Shown: positions 16,139-25,122, numbered from the stretch's first letter. The stretch is 64,000 bases of DNA from Mucilaginibacter segetis (GCF_016522075.1 NZ_JAEHFW010000001.1:2024206-2088205); one strand, 5' to 3'. Made by a program: numbers and translations. The notes: generated by a model not told the origin, from the sequence alone.

Positions 16139-17257
16139 ATGAAGATAACTGAAGTAAAAAGCAGTAGCAACAAACAAGCTTTTTTAGATACCACACGTGT
16201 TATTTATAAGAATGACAATACCTGGGTATGTCCGTTGGATAATGAGATCGAAGCCGTATTTGATCCGGCAAAAAACAACTTCCATCAACACGGTAAGGCG
16301 AAACGCTGGATATTAAGAGACGAAAACGGGCAACTTATTGGCCGTATAGCTGCATTCATAAATGATAAAAAGGCATACAGCTATGAGCAACCCACAGGCG
16401 GAATTGGTTTTTTTGAATGTATAAATAATCAGGATGCTGCTTTCCTGTTATTTGATACCGCTAAAGAATGGCTTATACAAAACGGCATGGCGGCAATGGA
16501 CGGGCCTATTAATTTTGGCGAGAACGATAGCTTTTGGGGTTTGCTGGTGGAAGGATTTACTCATCCCTCCTACGGCATGAATTATAATCCCGCCTATTAT
16601 AAACAATTTTTCGAAAATTACGGCTTCGAAACGCTATATGAACAGATAACCAACCATTTAGATGTGCACAAACCGTTTTCGGAACGGTTCACAAAAATAG
16701 CTAACTGGGTAATTAAAAAGCCGGGTTACGAGTTCAAACATTTTAAAGCTTCGGAGATAGATAAATTCGCTGATGATTTTATTGAAATATATAATGATGG
16801 CTGGCAGGACTTTGAAAATTTTGTGCCTATTAAACGGGCAACCATAATAGAAACTTTTAAAAAGATGAAAGCAATTATGGACGAGAAATTAATTTGGTTT
16901 GCCTACATTAATAATGAGCCCGCATCTTTTATTGTAATATTACCTGATGCTAATCAAATGATAAAACCGCTCAAGGGCAAACTTAACCTGATGGGTAAAT
17001 TGATATTTTTATACAGGAAATGGAAAGGAGTATCGCGTATGCGGGCGGTAGTGATGGGAACTAAACAAAAATACCAAAAACACGGGTTGGAGTCGGCTAT
17101 ATTTATAAAATTAAAGGAATATGTTCTGCCTTTAAATCAGTATGATGAGTTGGAGCTGTCGTGGGTGGGTGATTTTAACGACAAAATGCTTGCCCTGCAT
17201 GACGCCGTTGGAGCAACATTTGGCAAAAAACATTTAACAATGAGGTATAAATTTTAA
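16139..17257 (+). CDS. GNAT-superfamily-like protein (probable N-acyltransferase)
   Basis: A 372-aa cytosolic protein made of what look like two GNAT-type halves. The N-terminal half reads WVCPLDNEIEAVFDP ... GRIAAFINDKKA ... GGIGFFECINNQDAAFLLFDTAKEWL and DGPINFGENDSFWGLLVEGF; the C-terminal half has AVVMGTKQKYQKHGLESAIFIKLKEY, the usual acetyl-CoA pyrophosphate-loop region. It is recognised as a family widespread in Bacteroidota and annotated only as GNAT-like; the substrate is unknown. Its stop codon lies inside the hairpin shared with the convergent XRE regulator. Confidence 0.75.
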   Translation: MKITEVKSSSNKQAFLDTTRVIYKNDNTWVCPLDNEIEAVFDPAKNNFHQHGKAKRWILRDENGQLIGRIAAFINDKKAYSYEQPTGGIGFFECINNQDAAFLLFDTAKEWLIQNGMAAMDGPINFGENDSFWGLLVEGFTHPSYGMNYNPAYYKQFFENYGFETLYEQITNHLDVHKPFSERFTKIANWVIKKPGYEFKHFKASEIDKFADDFIEIYNDGWQDFENFVPIKRATIIETFKKMKAIMDEKLIWFAYINNEPASFIVILPDANQMIKPLKGKLNLMGKLIFLYRKWKGVSRMRAVVMGTKQKYQKHGLESAIFIKLKEYVLPLNQYDELELSWVGDFNDKMLALHDAVGATFGKKHLTMRYKF

Positions 17258-17283
17258 GCCCGCAAATTATAACGGGCTTAAAA
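17252..17283. terminator. Bidirectional terminator between convergent genes
   Basis: Perfect 11-bp stem (17252-17262 with 17273-17283), 10-nt loop, with A-tracts on one side and T-tracts on the other in both directions. It contains the stop codon of the GNAT-like gene and abuts that of the XRE regulator. Confidence 0.75.
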
Positions 17284-17284
17284 T

Positions 17285-17626
17285 TTAAGCAGTTACCTTC
17301 TTGTGTCTTAACTCTTCAAAAAGCTCTATTACTTTTTTCTGCAGATCAATAACTTCAGTTTCCCGATCCATCAGTTTACGGTTAACACTTTCTAATTCAC
17401 TGGCGATCTTTTGATCTTCTTCTACTTCGTTATAGGTAAGCAACTGCACTACCGACATTTCAAATAAAGCCGAGATCTGTTCAAGGCGGGAAAGATTGAT
17501 ATCTGTTATTCCGGTTTCAATTTTAGAAAAAGCAGGTATCGAAATATCTAATCTTTTAGCAACTTCTTCCTGACTCCACCCCTTTTGGTGACGTAATAAT
17601 CGGATCTTTTTTCCAAGTGTTTTCAT
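17285..17626 (-). CDS. XRE-family helix-turn-helix transcriptional regulator
   Basis: A 113-aa DNA-binding protein. Residues about 1-60 are a Cro/C1-type HTH (GKKIRLLRHQKGWSQEEVAKRLDISIPAFSKIETGITDINLSRLEQIS). The C-terminal 40 residues (EEDQKIASELESVNRKLMDRETEVIDLQKKVIELFEEL) form a coiled coil, likely for dimerisation. Start chosen at the MKTLGKK methionine; an ATG ten codons earlier is possible but adds only RKPILINI. The target is unknown. It is convergent with the GNAT-like gene and upstream of no obvious operon partner. Confidence 0.85.
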   Translation of the reverse strand: MKTLGKKIRLLRHQKGWSQEEVAKRLDISIPAFSKIETGITDINLSRLEQISALFEMSVVQLLTYNEVEEDQKIASELESVNRKLMDRETEVIDLQKKVIELFEELRHKKVTA

Positions 17627-17708
17627 ATTTATGTTAATTAGGATAGGTTTTCTCAATAGTTAATAAAGTTACAACATTTTTGAATAACAAACTAATATTC
17701 AGTAAACT

Positions 17709-19064
17709 TTACAGTAATTTTTTCTTTATAACTGACAGATCAATACCACCGAAATTGCCGGAACTCATTAATAATAAATTGGCATTAGTAAGCTGAAGTT
17801 CTTGCAGATAATTAAACAACGCTGCAGGATCAGTAAATAACAATAAATTATTATTTGCAAACGCCTGTTTCACAACGGCGCTATCATAAGGTTTTATTTT
17901 TTTTTGCTCAAAGGTTTTATTGTCAATAAACACTATAGCCTTATCTGCATTATCCATGGTACCCGAGTATTCGCTTAAAAACTTCTCATTCAAACTGCTG
18001 AAAGTATGTAATTCAATACAAGCAATAAGTTCCCTGTCCGGAAATTGAGTTTTAACAGCATTAATAGTGGCGGTTAATTTTGATGGCGAATGCGCAAAAT
18101 CTTTAAAAATACTCGCCGTATCATTTTTTCCTATTAATTCAAGCCTGCGCGCGGCACCTTTAAAACTGGCTATATATTTATAAAAATTTGCATCACTAAT
18201 ACCAAGGCTCAGACAAACCAAACGGGCAGCTTCCATATTCAGCAAATTATGTTGCCCGAAAACCTGTAGCGTATATTTTTTTTCACCTGCTATAACGCTG
18301 GTTACACCGTTATCAATTACATATTCCGGCAGTGTATAACCCTTTCGATCGATACCTGCATCCAGGTCGCCCGCCATTGCTTCTAACACTTCATCTGTTT
18401 GATTGTAAATTAGCTTACCGCCGGGTTGTATGGTTTCTGCAAATATTTTAAACTGATCAATATAGTTTTCAAACGTCGGGAAAACGTTGATATGATCCCA
18501 GGCTATACCGCTAATTACACCAATATCTGCTTTATAGATATGGAATTTAGGCCTGCGATCAATAGGCGAAGCCAGGTACTCATCCCCTTCAATTATAATT
18601 ACGGGGGCGTCATTGGTTAATTTAACCATGGTTTCAAAACCATCTAACTGTGCCCCTACCAGGTAATCAAAGTTTTTACCACCGGCCTGCAACACATGCA
18701 GGATCATAGAAGTAATGGTTGTTTTACCATGACTGCCTCCTATAACTACGCGTCGCTTATTTTTAGATTGTTCGTAAATATAATCGGGATAGGAATATAT
18801 TTTAATCCCCAATTGTTGCGCTTTCAGCAATTCGGTGTTATCGGTGCGTGCGTGCATGCCCAAAATAACCGCATCAAGATCGGCAGTTATTTTTTCGGGA
18901 TACCATCCAGTGGATGCAGGCAATATACCGTATTTGTCAAGTCGTGATGCTGACGGCTCAAAAAGCACATCGTCTGATCCGGTTACTTCGAAGCCTTTTT
19001 TATGAAGGGCAATGGCAAGATTGTGCATGGCGCTGCCGCCAATTGCGATGAAATGTACTTTCAT
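17709..19064 (-). CDS. mpl: UDP-N-acetylmuramate:L-alanyl-gamma-D-glutamyl-meso-diaminopimelate ligase
   Basis: Peptidoglycan-recycling ligase that joins the recovered murein tripeptide to UDP-MurNAc in the cytosol; 451 aa. Mur-ligase fold: N-terminal Rossmann segment VHFIAIGGSAMHNLAIALHKKGFEVTGSD, ATP loop GGSHGKTTITSMI (about residue 110), central EGDEYLASPIDRRPKF typical of Mpl rather than MurC, and C-terminal FKDFAHSPSKLTATINAVK. Start set at MKVHF because the 16 upstream codons of the longer frame do not resemble the family. Confidence 0.93.
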   Translation of the reverse strand: MKVHFIAIGGSAMHNLAIALHKKGFEVTGSDDVLFEPSASRLDKYGILPASTGWYPEKITADLDAVILGMHARTDNTELLKAQQLGIKIYSYPDYIYEQSKNKRRVVIGGSHGKTTITSMILHVLQAGGKNFDYLVGAQLDGFETMVKLTNDAPVIIIEGDEYLASPIDRRPKFHIYKADIGVISGIAWDHINVFPTFENYIDQFKIFAETIQPGGKLIYNQTDEVLEAMAGDLDAGIDRKGYTLPEYVIDNGVTSVIAGEKKYTLQVFGQHNLLNMEAARLVCLSLGISDANFYKYIASFKGAARRLELIGKNDTASIFKDFAHSPSKLTATINAVKTQFPDRELIACIELHTFSSLNEKFLSEYSGTMDNADKAIVFIDNKTFEQKKIKPYDSAVVKQAFANNNLLLFTDPAALFNYLQELQLTNANLLLMSSGNFGGIDLSVIKKKLL

Positions 19065-19141
19065 TGGTTTTATAAACTTCGCAAATAAACATAAAAAGGC
19101 ATTTACCAACAATTAAAATGCTAAGTATAACATTTCGCTGA

Positions 19142-19996
19142 TTATTTAAGCAATAAAACAGGTACCTGGGAATTTGCAGCCAGTTGCTGTGAAATGCTAT
19201 TGTGCAAAATAGATTGCAAAAAACTATATCTGTGAGGCAGAGCAATAACTATTTGTGCGTTCTTTTCTGCAGCAAAATCAAGTACGCCGCTTATTACATT
19301 AGATTCGTTTATATAAAAATACTCCGGTTCGTACTGCTGTAACATATTATGTAAAACAGCTTCTTCGGCTAACAGTTCTTCATCAGCCGCGCCATATTTA
19401 TTTTCAGGGTCGATATTTACTATCAAAAGCCGCATTTTCTTATCGCCCAAAAGCTTTTTCAGGCAATCAACCGGCACATTATCTTTTACCTTTTTAAAAT
19501 CAAAAGCAATTACCGCCTTTTTTATTGGCTTATAACTATAAACAGGTGGCACTACAATTACCGGCACCGGGCTGGCTTTTGATATTTTTATTACATGGCT
19601 ACCCAAACCGGTATTATTTTCGCGTACCGTGCTGTTACCTATGCTTCCTAATATCACTAAATCAACATGCTCATTTTCAGTTATATCAACTACAGCTCGC
19701 AATAGGTGGCTACGGTTAACCTTTATATGAATTTTCACACCCTCGCGTACCTGTTTACTTAATTTATGCTTAAGATTCTGTAGCTGTTTAAACCGGGTGG
19801 CAACATTCTCCTCAATCTCCTGCTCTCTTATCATCATCATATCCGGGTTAGGCAGCATCTGTTCATATGGCGATATATAATACGCATTTACCAGTATTAT
19901 ATTTATTACATCACTTTGATTGCTTAAATGCGCCGCGAAATCGGCCGCGTTAAGTGCAGCTTCTGAAAAATCAATAGGTACAAGATAAGTTTTCAT
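19142..19996 (-). CDS. Universal stress protein, two tandem UspA domains
   Basis: A 284-aa cytosolic protein. Domain 1 (residues 1-145) starts TYLVPIDFSEAALNAADFAAHLS and ends VILGSIGNSTVRENNTGLGSHVIKISKASPVPVIVVPP, with a degenerate ATP-loop. Domain 2 (about 150-284) has the IAFDFKK start and ends IVIALPHRYSFLQSILHNSISQQLAANSQVPVLLL, where the Gly-rich ATP loop is replaced by PHRYSF, so nucleotide binding there is doubtful. Two-domain Usp proteins are common in Bacteroidota. A separate USP domain is fused to the MntH transporter elsewhere in the window. Confidence 0.87.
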   Translation of the reverse strand: MKTYLVPIDFSEAALNAADFAAHLSNQSDVINIILVNAYYISPYEQMLPNPDMMMIREQEIEENVATRFKQLQNLKHKLSKQVREGVKIHIKVNRSHLLRAVVDITENEHVDLVILGSIGNSTVRENNTGLGSHVIKISKASPVPVIVVPPVYSYKPIKKAVIAFDFKKVKDNVPVDCLKKLLGDKKMRLLIVNIDPENKYGAADEELLAEEAVLHNMLQQYEPEYFYINESNVISGVLDFAAEKNAQIVIALPHRYSFLQSILHNSISQQLAANSQVPVLLLK

Positions 19997-20131
19997 GTCC
20001 GGAGCAATTATAATTACATAAATAGGTTTAATATGAAGGATGAAATTAAATATACCAATAAATTAATTTATCAGATTAGTTTCACAATTGGTAATAATTA
20101 AAAACAACTCCTATTATAACGAAATAAAACA

Positions 20132-20139
20132 TACATTTG
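20132..20139 (+). promoter_or_regulatory. Bacteroidota -7 promoter box for the Rrf2 regulator
   Basis: TACATTTG, exact consensus; the operator palindrome begins 4 nt downstream, covering the expected transcription start. Confidence 0.5.
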
Positions 20140-20142
20140 TAC

Positions 20143-20161
20143 TGTAATAAATTTTATTACA
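20143..20161 (+). promoter_or_regulatory. Predicted autoregulatory operator of the Rrf2 regulator
   Basis: Perfect 9-1-9 palindrome TGTAATAAATTTTATTACA directly after the promoter box and 8 nt before the ATG. A related site (20591-20609) precedes the partner gene. Confidence 0.65.
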
Positions 20162-20169
20162 TATAAAAA

Positions 20170-20574
20170 ATGAACGGACGATTTCCAATAACGCTTCATA
20201 TTATGACACTGCTATGCAAGGCTGATGGTTTGCTATCATCAGAATATCTTGCGGGTAGTATAAATGTAAATGCGGTATTAGTAAGAAAAGAGTTAAGCAA
20301 TTTAATTAAGCACCATTTAGTTGCCAGTCAGGAGGGTAAAAATGGTGGATATATGCTTGCAAAATCTGCAAATCAAATATCGCTTGGTGCCATTTATGAA
20401 ACCGTTAAGCCCGATGCTATTTTAGGCCAGGCAAAAAATCAGCCTAATCCTGTATGCCCTGTTGGAAAACAGATAAATAAACATTTAAAGAATTTATATG
20501 CCGATGTAAATAAAGTATTGATGGAACGTTTAGGCGATACTAATCTGGCTGAGTTCTGTAACAAATTCGAATAA
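20170..20574 (+). CDS. Rrf2-family transcriptional regulator (YwnA-like)
   Basis: A 134-aa winged-helix regulator. The HTH region is LLSSEYLAGSINVNAVLVRKELSNLIKHHLV with the wing SQEGKNGGYMLAKSANQISLGAIYE. Unlike IscR or NsrR it lacks the three-cysteine iron-sulphur motif; a single cysteine sits in NPVCPVG, as in the cluster-free YwnA subgroup. It is followed after 50 bp by an NAD(P)-binding oxidoreductase, the same pairing as Bacillus ywnA-ywnB. A perfect palindrome covers its predicted transcription start, indicating self-repression. The inducing signal is not evident. Confidence 0.88.
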   Translation: MNGRFPITLHIMTLLCKADGLLSSEYLAGSINVNAVLVRKELSNLIKHHLVASQEGKNGGYMLAKSANQISLGAIYETVKPDAILGQAKNQPNPVCPVGKQINKHLKNLYADVNKVLMERLGDTNLAEFCNKFE

Positions 20575-20590
20575 AAAATTTAATATAAAC

Positions 20591-20609
20591 TGTAACAATT
20601 TTAATTACA
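20591..20609 (+). promoter_or_regulatory. Predicted second operator of the Rrf2 regulator
   Basis: TGTAACAATTTTAATTACA shares the outer TGTAA/TTACA arms and total length with the perfect palindrome at 20143-20161; it ends 15 nt before the oxidoreductase ATG. Confidence 0.5.
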
Positions 20610-20624
20610 TTAATTAATAAACAA

Positions 20625-21263
20625 ATGAAAGTAGCATTAATAGGCGCAACAGGCTTTGTAGGCAGTGCGGTTTTAAAAGAAGGTTTACTACGTGGATATG
20701 AAATAACCGCTATAGCACGTGATATATCAAAAATAGCTGTAGAAGATGGTGTACTGCCCAAAGCGGCTGATGTAAATAACGTAGATGAATTGAGTGGCAT
20801 AATAGCCCAACATGATGCCGTTATTAATACGTTTAACGCAGGCTGGGCCAATCCTAACCTTTACACCGATTTTATTAAAGGATCGGAAAACATACAGGAA
20901 GCGACCAAACTATCCGGTGTTAAACGCTTATTGGTTGTAGGCGGCGCGGGTAGTTTATTTATTGATGGCAAGCAACTGGTTGATTCTCCTGAATTCCCAA
21001 AAGAATATTATGCAGGTGCAACAGCAGCTCGCGACTATCTTAATAATTTGCGTAAAGAGACTGAGCTCGACTGGACATTTTTAAGTCCGGCTATCAACCT
21101 TCACCCGGGTGAGCGTACGGGTGTATTCCGCTTAGGTACCGAAAGCCCGGTTTTTGATGAAGCCGGTAAATGCGATATATCCGTGGAAGATATGGCAGTA
21201 GCAATTTTTAACGAACTGGAAAACAATCAGTTTATAAGATCAAGGTTTACCCTGGGCTACTAA
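20625..21263 (+). CDS. NAD(P)-dependent oxidoreductase, NmrA/YwnB-like
   Basis: A 212-aa atypical short-chain dehydrogenase. The dinucleotide-binding loop is KVALIGATGFVGSAVLKEG at the N-terminus, followed by VKRLLVVGGAGSLFIDG and the late TFLSPAINLHPGERTGVFRLG. The Tyr-x-x-x-Lys dyad of classical SDRs is not evident, as in the NmrA/YwnB group, which can act as redox sensors or reductases. It lies downstream of the Rrf2 regulator with its own operator-like site, so it is the probable target. Confidence 0.85.
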   Translation: MKVALIGATGFVGSAVLKEGLLRGYEITAIARDISKIAVEDGVLPKAADVNNVDELSGIIAQHDAVINTFNAGWANPNLYTDFIKGSENIQEATKLSGVKRLLVVGGAGSLFIDGKQLVDSPEFPKEYYAGATAARDYLNNLRKETELDWTFLSPAINLHPGERTGVFRLGTESPVFDEAGKCDISVEDMAVAIFNELENNQFIRSRFTLGY

Positions 21264-21275
21264 ATAAAGTGAAAA

Positions 21276-21301
21276 TGGGAAGCAATTTAAATTGCTTCCC
21301 A
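21276..21301 (-). terminator. Convergent hairpin between oxidoreductase and prmA
   Basis: 26-bp perfect palindrome (TGGGAAGCAAT arms, TTAA-type centre). On the minus strand it is followed by TTTT, favouring termination of the prmA operon; little T-run on the plus strand. Confidence 0.6.
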
Positions 21302-21308
21302 TAATAAA

Positions 21309-22145
21309 TCAGCTTAAAAATTTTGCCGCCACCCAGTTATTATTTTGTTTATGGGTAATGTATTTAAGCCCGTATTTTGCGGCTTCATCGGTTATAATGT
21401 CCAGGTCAGGAGACTCATAAAAACCGCTGAAGTATATTTCTCCACCTGGTTTTAACACTTGGCTGTACCGTTCCATCTGGTCTAACAATATATTACGATT
21501 AATATTAGCCAATACCACATCATACTGCTCATCAGGAATTGCTTCTTTTGATCCGCACAAGGCTTTAATATTTTCTATTTTATTTAAAGCAGCATTTTCT
21601 AAGGTACTTTCATAACATACCGGATCATAATCAATCGCAGTAATAGTTAAAGCCCCGCGTTTGGCGGATAAAATGGCCAAAATGCCTGTACCGCAACCCA
21701 TATCCAGCACGTCCTTTCCCTCAAAGTTATTCTCTAATATCAGTTCCATCATCATGGCCGTAGTTTGATGATGACCGGTACCAAAAGCCATTTTAGGATC
21801 TATTACTATTTCATACGGGAATTCAGGTTTAGCTTCATGAAAGGTTGCCCGTACAAAAACCTGATCACCAATTTGTATCGGCGTAAAATTGCTCTCCCAT
21901 ATCTCATTCCAGTTTTTCTGCGGAATCAGGGTAACCTCGTAGCTGAAATTGAACATCTGGTGATACGGTATCAGATGTGCCTCCAGTTTTTCCAGGTCAA
22001 GTTCCGTTGCCGGTATGTAGGCTTTAAAACCCAGGTCAACTTCTTCAAAAGTATCAAAACCGATCTCTCCCAAAGCACCGATCAGCAGATCCTGCTGATA
22101 ATCTTCGGTAGTAAGCGTTGTAAATAAAAGTTCGTAATAATTCAT
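21309..22145 (-). CDS. prmA: Ribosomal protein L11 methyltransferase
   Basis: SAM-dependent methyltransferase that trimethylates ribosomal protein L11; 278 aa. The SAM motif DMGCGTGILAILSAKRGA (about residue 150) is preceded by the family marker DPKMAFGTGHHQTTAMMMELI and followed by VLANINRNIL, the NPP-like catalytic loop in the form usual for PrmA. It starts within the stop of the upstream membrane protein (ATGA overlap), so it is probably co-transcribed with tpiA. Confidence 0.93.
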   Translation of the reverse strand: MNYYELLFTTLTTEDYQQDLLIGALGEIGFDTFEEVDLGFKAYIPATELDLEKLEAHLIPYHQMFNFSYEVTLIPQKNWNEIWESNFTPIQIGDQVFVRATFHEAKPEFPYEIVIDPKMAFGTGHHQTTAMMMELILENNFEGKDVLDMGCGTGILAILSAKRGALTITAIDYDPVCYESTLENAALNKIENIKALCGSKEAIPDEQYDVVLANINRNILLDQMERYSQVLKPGGEIYFSGFYESPDLDIITDEAAKYGLKYITHKQNNNWVAAKFLS

Positions 22146-22612
22146 ATAGAATGTTCAGTAATAGGCACTGAAACTGCTTTTCCAAATACCTTCCAATCTA
22201 AAAGGTACAATACTAAAAAGTTAATCGTCCAGTAAAACACCTGTACCCCGGCCATAAAAAGGCCAATGCTTGCAAAATGAAAATATCCGGTAACAGGGTC
22301 CCATATAATATATGCTAATCCAAAAGCAAGTAGCAGACTGATAAAAAACATCGATATGAAAATACCTGCGGTTGATTTTGGCTTGCGGCGTATTATATTC
22401 CATAAAGGCATTACCATTAAATACTGAGTAATAACAGCAATTAACATTAACAGCGGAGCAAATACTTTATAATAAGCGATTAACCCGTAAACCGAATCTT
22501 CGCCAATGGTATCACCCGCGTTTACGTAATGAAAAAAAGGCGTAAATTTTATCAACACTGCAAATACCCAAAAAGGAACCAAAGGGATAATTACCTTAAG
22601 CAAATACTTCAT
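22142..22612 (-). CDS. Uncharacterised four-helix membrane protein
   Basis: A 156-aa inner-membrane protein with four hydrophobic segments (about residues 5-25, 48-68, 82-105, 115-140). No catalytic motif was seen and no family was recognised. It is placed between tpiA (20 bp upstream) and prmA (4-nt ATGA overlap), which indicates an operon rather than a shared function. Confidence 0.75.
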   Translation of the reverse strand: MKYLLKVIIPLVPFWVFAVLIKFTPFFHYVNAGDTIGEDSVYGLIAYYKVFAPLLMLIAVITQYLMVMPLWNIIRRKPKSTAGIFISMFFISLLLAFGLAYIIWDPVTGYFHFASIGLFMAGVQVFYWTINFLVLYLLDWKVFGKAVSVPITEHSI

Positions 22613-22632
22613 TATAATTCCCTTGGATGTTA

Positions 22633-23397
22633 TTAATTAAAAGTTTTAACAATATCTGTAAAATCACGCGATTTTAGCGACGCACCACCAATTAAACCGC
22701 CGTCAATATCCGGCTGGGCAAATAGCTCTGCAGCATTTTTAGGATTACAGCTACCGCCATACAATATGGTTATATCATCGGCTACCTGCTGGCTGTATTT
22801 GGCCGCAATCTCTTTACGGATAAAAGCATGTATTTCCTGCGCCTGTTCTGCTGATGCGGTTACGCCTGTACCAATTGCCCAAACAGGTTCGTAGGCGATC
22901 ACTAATTTGCTAAATTGTTCAGCATCCAAATGAAATACACCCTCTGCTAACTGCGACTTAATCACATCGAAATGTTCGTTAGCTTCACGTTGTTGTAACG
23001 TTTCGCCTATGCAGAAAATTGGTTTCAGATCGTATTTTAAAACAGTATCGGTTTTCTTTGCCAACAACTCATTATCCTCGCCAAAGTATTGACGGCGCTC
23101 CGAGTGACCCAGAATAACATACTCGGCACCAACTGAATGTATCATTTTTGCTGATATTTCACCCGTATAAGCTCCAGACTCCGCGTGGTGTGCGTTTTGT
23201 GCGCCAACAGATACTTTATTGTAGCCTTTTGCCAGTTGAGAAAGGCTATGCAGGTGAATGAACGGACTGCACACCACAACTTCCTGTGTGCCTGTTGCCT
23301 CATCCTTTACCATGTTAATTACTTCGGAAAACAGGCCCAAACCTTCGTTATAATCCAAATTCATTTTCCAGTTTCCGGCTACAATTTTTTTTCTCAT
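22633..23397 (-). CDS. tpiA: Triosephosphate isomerase
   Basis: Glycolytic enzyme that interconverts dihydroxyacetone phosphate and glyceraldehyde 3-phosphate; 254 aa, normal length. All catalytic elements are present: NWKMN (Lys), ILGHSERRQYFGE (His), AYEPVWAIGTG (Glu and flexible loop 6) and YGGSCNPKNAAELFAQPDIDGGLIGGASLK. It is followed closely by a membrane protein and prmA on the same strand. Confidence 0.97.
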   Translation of the reverse strand: MRKKIVAGNWKMNLDYNEGLGLFSEVINMVKDEATGTQEVVVCSPFIHLHSLSQLAKGYNKVSVGAQNAHHAESGAYTGEISAKMIHSVGAEYVILGHSERRQYFGEDNELLAKKTDTVLKYDLKPIFCIGETLQQREANEHFDVIKSQLAEGVFHLDAEQFSKLVIAYEPVWAIGTGVTASAEQAQEIHAFIRKEIAAKYSQQVADDITILYGGSCNPKNAAELFAQPDIDGGLIGGASLKSRDFTDIVKTFN

Positions 23398-23464
23398 GTT
23401 AGTATTTATTATATATGTATGGTGATAAAAGCTACTTCTTAAAAGTAGGCTTGGTTTTAATTTT

Positions 23465-24646
23465 TTATTTTCTGTACGCAGCAGTCAGTTCAAAAACGGT
23501 TTCCAAAATACGCTTCTCTACCTCATCAAATTTCCGGTGATCACGACGTGATATCACTCTTTCAGTGGTCTCCAAGAACTTATTGAATTTATGCTCCTGC
23601 ATGCTCTGTGCCCCCCCCCATGAAAAGTCAGGAAAAAAATTCGGCGGAAAACCCGCTCCGAATACATTTGCACCTACACCAACTACGGTTCCTGTGTTAA
23701 ACATGGTGTTTATACCACACTTGGCATGGTCTGCCATTATTAAACCACAAAATTGCAAGCCGGTTTCCCGATAATTCCGCGATGGGTAATCCCACAAGCG
23801 CACATCGGCATAGTTATTTTTAAGGTTAGAGTTATTACTGTCGGCACCTATATTGCACCACTCACCCATTACCGAATTTCCTAAATATCCCTCATGGCCT
23901 TTAGAGGAATACCCCCAAATAACAGCGTTATTAATTTCGCCTCCGACTCTGCAGTATGGGCCAATGGTAGTAGCACTATATATTTTGGCGCCCATTTTAA
24001 CCTGCGAATGCTCACCCAGTGCAAAACTGCCGCGTATGTTTGAGCCCTCCCAAACACTGCTGTTTTTTCCCAGATAAACCGGCCCCATCATTGTATTAAA
24101 TGTAGCGCATTCGGCCTCGGCTCCATCTTCCGCGAAGAAATTATCGCCTATAATTACGTTGGTGTTACTGATACTTACACTTGTACGGCCTTTAGTAAGT
24201 AACGCAAAATCCTTACACAGTTCAGCATCATTATTTTTAAAGATATCTTCAGGAAATTGAATACTGATAAAATCAGACTGGTAACCAATAGCGCTTTTTA
24301 ATAATGCATCTATATCAAAACTTTTGGCGTTTGCAGAGTTTAGCTTTACTGCAATTAATTTTTTATCCCTCTTTAAAGCCTCGCCCTCCTGCAATTTATT
24401 AATGGCTTCCAGCAAGCCATCATCCGGACATACAGCGCCATTAATAAACAAATTATCATCATTAATATGTAAGGCGAACTTTTGTTGCAAATGCGCTGTG
24501 GTGAAATATGAAAAACCCAAACCCAAATGCTTACCCCATTTTTCGGCAATAGTTAAAATACCGATACGCATATCGGCAACAGGACGGGTAAAAGTTAACG
24601 GAAGAAGAGTATTGCGGGCGTTATCGTCAAAAAGAATAATTGCCAT
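23465..24646 (-). CDS. GlmU-like sugar-nucleotide enzyme with left-handed beta-helix
   Basis: A 393-aa protein. The N-terminal part starts IILFDDNARNTLLPLTFTRPVADMRIGILTI, a degenerate nucleotidyltransferase-like domain characteristic of a GlmU-related family in Bacteroidota. From about residue 165 it shows hexapeptide-repeat sequence (VIIGDNFFAEDG ... VYLGKNSSVWEGSNIRG ... KIYSATTIGPYCRVGGEINNAVI) that forms an acyltransferase-type beta-helix. The usual GlmU LxxGxGTRM loop is absent, so UTP use is uncertain. It starts downstream of the L31 terminator and precedes tpiA by 67 bp. Confidence 0.82.
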   Translation of the reverse strand: MAIILFDDNARNTLLPLTFTRPVADMRIGILTIAEKWGKHLGLGFSYFTTAHLQQKFALHINDDNLFINGAVCPDDGLLEAINKLQEGEALKRDKKLIAVKLNSANAKSFDIDALLKSAIGYQSDFISIQFPEDIFKNNDAELCKDFALLTKGRTSVSISNTNVIIGDNFFAEDGAEAECATFNTMMGPVYLGKNSSVWEGSNIRGSFALGEHSQVKMGAKIYSATTIGPYCRVGGEINNAVIWGYSSKGHEGYLGNSVMGEWCNIGADSNNSNLKNNYADVRLWDYPSRNYRETGLQFCGLIMADHAKCGINTMFNTGTVVGVGANVFGAGFPPNFFPDFSWGGAQSMQEHKFNKFLETTERVISRRDHRKFDEVEKRILETVFELTAAYRK

Positions 24647-24654
24647 AGACCAAA

Positions 24655-24686
24655 AATAAAAAAAGTCCCCCGGTATGCGGGGAACT
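24655..24686 (-). terminator. Intrinsic terminator of rpmE2
   Basis: Hairpin 24664-24671 with 24679-24686 (one mismatch), followed on the minus strand by seven T and then ATTTTT. It lies between the L31 stop and the GlmU-like start. Confidence 0.75.
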
Positions 24687-24711
24687 CATCAATATTTTAT
24701 TGAAAAAACAC

Positions 24712-24960
24712 TTATTTTTTGTTGTAACGGCTGCGGAACTTATCAATACGTCCGGCTGTATCAACTAACTTCATTTTACCGGTATAAAACGGATGCGAAG
24801 TGTGTGAAATCTCTAATTTTACCAATGGATATTCGTTGCCATCTTCCCATTTTACGGTTTCACGGCTATCTATGCATGATTTAGTGATGAAAGAATAGTC
24901 GTTAGACATATCTTTAAATACTACTAATCTATAGTTTGATGGATGCAGGTCTTTTTTCAT
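24712..24960 (-). CDS. rpmE2: 50S ribosomal protein L31, type B
   Basis: An 82-aa large-subunit ribosomal protein. [39 protein letters not shown] and [29 protein letters not shown] are typical of type B L31. It lacks the CxxC zinc ligands of type A (one Cys only), so it is the zinc-independent form. The start is the second ATG of the frame; the longer version would run through a promoter box. Confidence 0.96.
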   Translation of the reverse strand: MKKDLHPSNYRLVVFKDMSNDYSFITKSCIDSRETVKWEDGNEYPLVKLEISHTSHPFYTGKMKLVDTAGRIDKFRSRYNKK

Positions 24961-24987
24961 TATCGTATACTTCTTGTAAAAGAGGTG

Positions 24988-24995
24988 CAAATATA
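24988..24995 (-). promoter_or_regulatory. Bacteroidota -7 promoter box for rpmE2
   Basis: TATATTTG on the minus strand, exact consensus, 27 nt before the ATG. Confidence 0.55.
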
Positions 24996-25122
24996 GTGAT
25001 TTGTATTTAAAACCAAAAGCCAAAATTAAAAAGTTTTAAACACTATTATACACCGCTTTTTCCCTTTATTGCACTACGGTTGAATGCATAATATTTCTAT
25101 TTATTGTCTAAAGTATAATCAG

